Made by a program: the position numbers and the translations under genes. From positions 6,589,224 through 6,653,223 of the forward strand of contig NC_045141.1 in the NCBI RefSeq assembly GCF_008831285.2: a DNA stretch of 64,000 bases, written 5' to 3'. Within the stretch, counting starts at the first letter, position 1; each line of letters opens with the position of its first letter. This DNA is from Nymphaea colorata (taxonomy: Eukaryota > Streptophyta > Magnoliopsida > Nymphaeales > Nymphaeaceae). Below are positions 60,213 to 64,000 of this stretch, one piece after another. The notes beneath the pieces were generated by a model, which had not been told where the DNA came from, ran no database searches, and saw only the letters and a list, made by a program, of their open reading frames with translations.

Positions 60213-63200
60213 TTGTGTGTGAAAATGCTATTACTAAAAAAAATTGGCTCAGGACTCTTTTAGTGATGGCTTTTTAAATTTTATTCATGTAACAATATCT
60301 GGCAAATTTTAATATATACACACACACACACACTCTATATGCATGGTTCCATCGCGTCTGGGCTGCTGCTTGATGCTGCAGTTAGAGCTGCCCTTAGTCC
60401 CATATCTGGAAGGGCCGGGGTGGATCTGTTGAAATCAATATTGGGCTATTTGGGATCGGCTCGGGGATTGATGGGTGAGTGTTAGGCATTCCAAAAACCA
60501 CATAAAGGAACTCTTTCAAGTTCAAGTTTGTCTTCCTTCTTCAAGTAGAATGAGGCCCTGCTGGTTAAAGCATGGCAGCATGAGCCCCCATTGGTTAAAG
60601 CAAGACAAGGCCAATCAAGTGAATCAAAAGGGCTTTTTTTTGGCTATGGTACAGAATGAACAAGTTAGGTTTGGAATCCTACCCCACTGGGTTCAGTTCC
60701 ACCTACAGCACCTGACTTAGGGCAGGGCCTTTGTTACAGCAATAGCCTGCAGAAAAGTTCTTCTTTCCTCAACATCATGTTATTAGCAAAGCCCTCAAAG
60801 CTTGCTTCGGTTTGCAAGTGCTTTTGTATATATATATATATATATGTATATTGTACGATCATTTGTATCCATCTGAGTGTGTTTGTGTATCTGTATACTT
60901 CTTCAATACTTTGCAGTCATATTTTTTGAATTGCTTTGTATGTGCATCTGCACCAACGTCTGTACCTGTGGCATGAAAAATTAAGTTAATTCTGTTTTTT
61001 TAACCTTGGAAGCATTTTAGACATGTCAATATGTCATGCTGTCTGACTTGGATAAACATTTACCACACTAATTGATGATAAAAAGAAAACAGAGAGACTA
61101 AGACAGTGTGTACACTATGACACGTTACAGATATAGGATCCTTGATGAAAAAATAAATATTCCTTTTGAAATGATTACAAGAAGGCACTAAGATGACAAA
61201 TCATTGCTCAATTCTTAAAAGTTAAGAATAAGCCCACAACTTTTGAGAGAAAACCTTAGAGAACTGCTTGTTTGACATACAACATTGATTTTTGTTATAA
61301 AACAATAAAAATATTTCGCATGGAATTAAAAAACTTTCGTTGTCCAGGGAAAAGTGGTTCTTTACAAGGGGTGTTTTGTCATTTTATGTCAACGACTAAT
61401 GTTTTTTTTATCAGCATGGAGCTCCTTGAAAATTTCTCTCAAAAGTCGAGTACCTATTTATTGATTTTTAAAAGTTGAACAGTGATTTGATATTTGCTCA
61501 AATGTTAGTTTGTGCTTTTGAAAATTTTATATCCTTTTGTTTGAACCATCCAGTCATCCATATAACAACTTCTCCATAAGCAAATTCTGGAGGGGCTGTT
61601 AGAGTAATTAAGCAGACTTAAAATCATTGTCACAAATATCATTTATGGGTTTTAAACAGTGAGATTTTTCTTAGGTATGACATAGCAAAGTTGAAAATCT
61701 CGGTAAAATCTTGGTAAATTTTTAACAAAATTTGAAAAAAATAAAAATAAAATTTAAAAATGCAAAAATAAAATGCATTAATAAAAATGCAAAAAAATGT
61801 GCAAAAATACACTTCTTTGTGTTTTTTTGGCATTTTTCTTGTTTTGGCATCTTTTTCAAAAAGTTGTTTTTTTTTTCAGCTGACGTATTTTTGAAGTAAA
61901 GTGGTATTTTTTTTTTTGAAAAATACAGGTTTATGTGACAATGCTTAAAAGTTCATCATTTTCTTTCTTCATAGCTTTTAATTGTTGGTTATATCCAAAC
62001 ATCGTAATGGAATCCTGTATGCAAAGGCATTCTATGGGGCAGAGTTGCAGAGTAGAATCTAAATCAGAATCATGTTTGTTGCCTTTTGTGTTTTGTATCC
62101 ATGTTATTGTCTTTTTATTTTTCATTTTCATTGTTGATGTTTATCCCTGAGTTTTATACAGTACTGTTTTCCTGAGCCATATTAACTACTCTGGTGCAAG
62201 GCATTAGATGGTTTTTCAGTTAATGGATCTAGTTACCTTGGTTACCTTTTACCTTCTCTGTAATGCAATCAATGCAGGAGTTGCGGGCATACCAAGCAGA
62301 TATCGCTACAGTGCTGCGAAATGGTACTTTATATGCTTGCTAACTGGCACAGTTGGACCCTCTTTTCTACCATTTAACTTGCTAATTTTAAGTTATTTTT
62401 GGATATTCTCTATTCTGGTGATGCTAAAGGAAATCATCACTAGAAGTCACACAACATTTTTGCAAATTGCAACAGTATTTTTGTGAAAAAGTTTCCTTGT
62501 TACTCTTCTCATTGAGTATAAAAATTCAATGCTATCATGTAAGGTTTTATCCCATCAGGAATTTGGTCGATTTTAGAAATTTGTTCTTGCAAGGGGCATA
62601 TAACTCTTTGCTTGTGTGGTTTAAGCTTTACATTTTACATATCTTTTATTCCATGCAGGCAAGAGATTGCATTACATGATGTCTATGAGAGTAGCAAATT
62701 TCATGAATGCTGTCAACTTGTTCAGTGCCATTGTTAATTCCACATTGCTGTGCAGGTTGCTTCTCAATAATACCAGCAACTGACATTGTACCTGGAGATA
62801 TTGTTGAAGTTGGAGGTACTTCCTGAATCAGCACATAACAGTTCAATAAATTTGTTCTACATGCTTCTAGGAAGTTTTCTTCTTTTTGTTGTTGTGCATT
62901 CCTCCTGACCAAATTCTTCTTTGTCTATATCTTACTGCCATGAATTTCAGTGGGATGCAAAGTTCCTGCAGACATGAGGATGATTGAAATGTTAAGTAGC
63001 CATTTCCGTGTAGATCAGGCAATACTTACAGGTACGTGTTTCTAGTTGAAGTTCTCATGCTTTTGTCACAAAAAATTTCTCTTGTTCTGTTTGAAATTTT
63101 GATATTTTCCCATGGTATATTTTTGTGAGATGGTGTATTCGGAACCAAACATTCTAATAATATCCTCCATTAGTGTACCACCAGTATTGGAAACTGTTAG

Positions 63201-63593
63201 CAATTGAACTTCTTGTAACTTTTTTTTCTTTGAAGAGGAAATTGTGGCAAACAAGAAAGAGCATGCTTGGCCAGTCAAATCATTTGGCCTCACTGGGCTT
63301 ATAACATAAAAAGAGTTTATGCCAACTACTTATAAAAGAAACAGTTCCAACTTCTCATAATGAGCTCTTAGCTGGCAAGTGTCATCTCTTCCTTTTAAAG
63401 TGCAGTTTGTTATTGTGTTCCAGTAGTTAGTATTTATTCACTTTTGAGCTAGAGCATTCAAGTTTAGTTTTTGAAACTATTTCCTGACTCAGAGTGTTAA
63501 ATTGTAGGTGAAAGTTCTTCTGTTGCAAAAGAGCTAGATTGCACTAAGATGTCAAAAGCTGTTTATCAAGACAAGACAAATATCCTCTTCTCG
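46329..63593 (+). CDS. ECA3: ECA3-type P2A Ca2+-ATPase, 5' half (exons 1-10, 207 codons; continues beyond window)
   Basis: ECA pumps move Ca2+ (and Mn2+) into Golgi/endosomal or ER compartments using ATP. Ten exons with GT-AG borders keep one frame: MDDAYARSIHE, VLEAFNVDPAKGLSDLQ, VAENARIYGRN, VLPQEG, STPFWKLVLKQFDDLLVKI, VILLILAANAAVGVITE, ELRAYQADIATVLRN, GCFSIIPATDIVPGDIVEV, GCKVPADMRMIEMLSSHF, and the actuator motif TGES (178-181). M1 is about residues 64-80 (LIVAAIVSFVLALMNG) and M2 about 92-108. The short N-terminus and this order match Arabidopsis ECA3 rather than ECA1/2/4. The phosphorylation (DKTGT) domain must lie to the right. Intron 5 (6.8 kb) holds a 4.8-kb copia element in antisense orientation. 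Coding exons show no defect. Confidence 0.94.
46498..46548 (+). CDS. ECA3: ECA3 exon 2
   Basis: VLEAFNVDPAKGLSDLQ, the cation-ATPase N-terminal domain; phase 0 at both borders. Confidence 0.92.
46656..46689 (+). CDS. ECA3: ECA3 exon 3
   Basis: VAENARIYGRN plus first base of a Val codon; donor gtgtgg. Confidence 0.9.
47175..47192 (+). CDS. ECA3: ECA3 exon 4, an 18-nt micro-exon
   Basis: ttctgcctcaggaaggaa between gctgcag and gtaagt. It completes Val and adds LPQEG plus the first base of Ser. Without it, the protein would lack the LPxE residues that precede TPFWK in the family. Confidence 0.85.
48180..48330 (+). pseudogene. Ty3/gypsy gag relic in ECA3 intron 4
   Basis: The plus strand reads LEGSAAWWGTIDARYPDFDT and ISWADLKGNLEKSVNPYLYG before a stop. 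The spacing of AWW, I-x-W and the NPYLYG-like end resembles the retrotransposon gag domain of plant gypsy elements. Short and isolated. Confidence 0.45.
48720..48856 (+). CDS. ECA3: ECA3 exon 5
   Basis: STPFWKLVLKQFDDLLVKI, membrane segment M1, and NGETGLTAFLEPS; donor gtaagt. Confidence 0.95.
49252..49500 (-). repeat. 3' LTR of the copia element
   Basis: Same 249 bases as 53838-54086 apart from two transitions. Confidence 0.96.
49495..51288 (-). CDS. copia reverse transcriptase-RNase H reading frame
   Basis: 597 codons: YKARLVAKGFSQKYGIDYLE, YQLDVKNAFLNGD, catalytic LLLVYVDDMIVTGDD, FDLKDLGKLRYFLGMEVA, RNase H motifs YSDADWAGCGDTRRSTTGYC, NAEAEYRAVA and YCDNKSAINLANNPVLHDRT. No internal stop. 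It reaches into the LTR by a few bases. Confidence 0.95.
   Translation of the reverse strand: MMTCDARSTSNPNATPIATPSLDEPSPTEETVETHDEVEKKNDDLPIALRKGVRSCTQHPIGNFVSYSRLGKDYKCFVSTLSLAVIPRTVAEAQSDSKWADAMKEEIDALRRNLTWEVVKIPEAAHLVGSKWVYTIKYKPDGSVERYKARLVAKGFSQKYGIDYLETFAPVAKMRVVISLAVMKEWKMYQLDVKNAFLNGDREEEVYMHMPPGYEEPKMCCKLKKALYGLKQSPRAWFERLRRVMIRHGYKQGNGDHTVFVKKKESKVTLLLVYVDDMIVTGDDEEEIIKLKGLLATEFDLKDLGKLRYFLGMEVARSSTGLVLNQRKYTLDLLEETGKLGCRPTPTPFDTGHKLSLRDGEPLCEEDKGRYQRLVGKLIYLTLTRPDITFAVNVLSQFMHAPTDAHLKAVDRVLCYLKRNPGKGLLYVKQETVEIEGYSDADWAGCGDTRRSTTGYCVYLGGNLVVWRSKRQDICSRSNAEAEYRAVAMGVSKLLWLKILLTDIGIEIEGPMKMYCDNKSAINLANNPVLHDRTKHVEIDRHFIRERIDAKELILPYMKSEDQTADVLTKALPSASFERNVSKLGMFDMYAQLEGEC
49501..49511 (-). 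promoter_or_regulatory. Polypurine tract
   Basis: TTGAGGGGGAG on the minus strand directly before the 3' LTR primes plus-strand synthesis. Confidence 0.9.
51307..52308 (-). CDS. copia integrase reading frame
   Basis: Opens KHLFPDLC, then the zinc-domain CDVCQFVKH and core residues in HSDVWGP, FRSDNAREY and PPQNGVAERKNRQLL (DDE triad). It ends at a TGA (51307-51309) after GPQL. The same frame resumes immediately downstream into RT, so this stop is a nonsense mutation, probably CGA to TGA. Confidence 0.9.
   Translation of the reverse strand: MKHLFPDLCSSFDVSSISCDVCQFVKHVRASYPLSSSCANEAFSLIHSDVWGPSGIHTRQGFQYFITFIDDFSHATFIYLLKDRSEVPRIIETFILLVHTQYGANVKTFRSDNAREYMCRPVEEFLRQRGIVHETSCSYTPPQNGVAERKNRQLLNVIRALLFQRNLPKHYWGDAVLTSAYLINRMPSRVLNGRTPHSLLPGSRPPFPLPPRVFGCVCFIHDHSPNVKKLDPRSIKGVFVGYSPTQKGYKCIDPITGRAYVTRDVTFLEHASYFGVNPLQGEQSVGREEYSQRQELQFIDFLDYKKAESLNTVDVPEKEERGDNSIEKEGPQL
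52305..53729 (-). CDS. copia gag-protease reading frame
   Basis: The likely start is the Met at 53729 (MQVITLRLTKDNYFSWSP); the frame is open upstream into the LTR, without need. UBN2-type gag is followed by the CCHC knuckle CTHCKKTGHTVDYC, protease EWIVDSGATHHMTG, and GAG-pre-integrase ending YWHERFG, where a small local duplication (tttgggattt repeated) shifts the frame and terminates it at 52305. Confidence 0.9.
   Translation of the reverse strand: MQVITLRLTKDNYFSWSPAMTMGIAGRGRMAYIDGSNPEPARTSDVWHTWFLEDNQVKTWIVNSVSADIQPLILRKKTARDMWVVLEQMYGQKKTAIRTYQVMKTVYGIRQGTSSVAEYYGALKAKWEELDYHSDIPWHCPHDQVLYVAHEWENRVFLFLAGLNDEFEGVRSQILNSGEVSSIEDVYSCVEAEEQRRLVTKEGKRELVPYNERSALVSRGPGGPSRSLRRCTHCKKTGHTVDYCWDLHPEKKGNRGRSLTGRTPVSAEQASSGEKVSISADQLRELRAYLGRLDVNKTETSEGTTANHALAVIGNQGNSSVGEWIVDSGATHHMTGNPKLFHEYKLSSGRERVSLADGSSTCVAGEGTLSLLDKFHVQGALHVPQFPLNLLSVSRLTKELNCELIFSADRCVLQDLVTGKRIGIGLASDGLYRLPIRVATALLTAIRKTDKRREDCLQSFMYWHERFGIYLLGF
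53826..53837 (-). promoter_or_regulatory. Primer-binding site, initiator tRNA-Met
   Basis: TGGTATCAGAGC on the minus strand directly abuts the 5' LTR. It is complementary to the 3' end of plant initiator tRNA-Met, the standard primer for copia elements. Confidence 0.93.
53838..54086 (-). repeat. 5' LTR of the copia element
   Basis: Read on the minus strand it starts TGTTGATAG and ends TTTCTACA. Differs from the other LTR at two sites (near 53868 and 53996). Contains cgggtccggatcc and a (GA)n tract. Confidence 0.96.
54092..55702. other. Remainder of ECA3 intron 5
   Basis: No gene. At 54910-55230 there are GGGTGTGG/GTACCC-rich patches (tgggtgtggtatgggtac; cctatacccatgtacc) forming an imperfect inverted pair, probably an old transposon like that at 39540. 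Confidence 0.45.
55703..55777 (+). CDS. ECA3: ECA3 exon 6
   Basis: VILLILAANAAVGVITETNA then EKALE, membrane segment M2; 75 bases, phase 0. Confidence 0.95.
57160..57260. repeat. TA/TG/CTAT compound microsatellite
   Basis: Alternating (TG)n, (TA)n and (CTAT)n units. Confidence 0.9.
59213..59296. repeat. (CA)n-(TACA)n-(CTAT)n compound microsatellite
   Basis: About 14 CA units, TACA units, then about ten CTAT units. Confidence 0.95.
60166..60211. repeat. (CT)n-(AT)n microsatellite
   Basis: CT units followed by about 15 AT units. Confidence 0.95.
62278..62323 (+). CDS. ECA3: ECA3 exon 7
   Basis: ELRAYQADIATVLRN plus first base of Gly; it follows a 6.5-kb intron. Confidence 0.94.
62756..62815 (+). 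CDS. ECA3: ECA3 exon 8
   Basis: CFSIIPATDIVPGDIVEVG, start of the actuator domain. Confidence 0.94.
62951..63031 (+). CDS. ECA3: ECA3 exon 9
   Basis: VGCKVPADMRMIEMLSSHF then RVDQAILT; donor gtacgt. Confidence 0.94.
63508..63593 (+). CDS. ECA3: ECA3 exon 10
   Basis: GESSSVAKELDCTKMSKAVY then QDKTNILFS, finishing the TGES motif; donor gtaatg. The next exon is expected to open with GTDVV and was not found before 64000. Confidence 0.93.
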
Positions 63594-64000
63594 GTAATGT
63601 TGTTACTGCATTGTTTAGAGCTGTTCTTTGTTTTAATCAATTGCTTAGACTGTAAGTGGGATGCTGACCTGTCTTCTTCTGCTTCTCTTAGATTACATGT
63701 CGGTGAAGTTTCCTCTATTTACAGTGGGCCATGTTTATGAGCTATTTTACTTCTGCAGATGTCATGACTTCAATGCATGTGATTTTGGGTCACATCAATC
63801 TCTTTTTTACACTATAAAAATTCAAACATTTTGCATTCCTCAAAGGCATTTTGCACTCCTCATTCTCGTTCACTTTTTTCGTTTGTGTTAAACTGCAGCT
63901 ACTGTTGTGTTTCTGTGCTGTATTAGTCTGTTAAAATAGCTGTTGTCTTGTCAAAGACCAGTGTTTTTTTAAATTTTATGCTAAGGATTTTCTTGTTATC
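63594..64000 (+). other. ECA3 intron 10 (partial)
   Basis: Begins gtaatg after exon 10; T-rich, with no further exon recognised before the window ends. Confidence 0.6.

Larger units (their letters stand above)
55778..62277. other. ECA3 intron 6, repeat-rich
   Basis: 6.5 kb without coding signal. Holds compound microsatellites (57160-57260, 59213-59296, 60166-60211), poly-G runs (about 59740 and 60020), and a patch at 57280-57740 of mixed composition. Nothing else recognised. Confidence 0.55.

Overview
This is nuclear DNA of a flowering plant. The evidence is spliced genes with GT-AG introns, plant-type Ty1/copia elements with an initiator-Met tRNA primer site, decayed plastid DNA (trnI-GAU and ndhD) in a non-plastid context, and fragments of the plant-only gene ELF4. 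The background is AT-rich and dense in transposon relics and microsatellites. I cannot name the species. Recognition of families rests on reading the sequence and on memory of family motifs; no search was run.

Layout. 1-221: one exon of a cytosolic 5'-nucleotidase III gene that seems to carry a nonsense codon and lacks its following exons. 222-4000: no gene. 4020-7990: a decayed L1-type LINE (+). 7991-8660: a fold-back plus tandem repeat. 8930-12310: a decayed Ty1/copia element (-) that has lost its integrase core. 12967-13302: a minisatellite built on ACCGGT. 13327-13890: a GC-rich block. 14311-15548: a non-autonomous hAT-like element with a target duplication, carrying pieces of an acid-phosphatase gene. 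16069-17283: a second hAT-like relic. 20173-22140: composite plastid insertion. 22492-23184: two broken ELF4-like copies in head-to-head orientation. 23185-35000: mostly repeats and AT-rich DNA, apart from one intact single-exon gene at 26825-27298.

The right half holds two good genes, transcribed divergently from a shared 3-kb spacer. The first is a CorA/MRS2 magnesium transporter (minus strand, 43350 to 35475, six exons, 534 aa, GMN motif). Its second intron holds a hAT-type element with an 8-bp target duplication. The second is the 5' half of an ECA3-type P2A Ca2+-ATPase (plus strand, 46329 to beyond the window, ten exons visible, 207 codons), which includes an 18-nt micro-exon. Its fifth intron holds an almost complete, young Ty1/copia element (49252-54086, 249-bp LTRs differing at two positions, ACATT target duplication) whose polyprotein is broken by a frameshift and a stop.

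I found no operon-like or defence-like system. The most unusual things are the gene-fragment-carrying hAT element, the inverted pair of broken ELF4 copies beside plastid DNA, and the recent copia insertion inside a calcium-pump gene.
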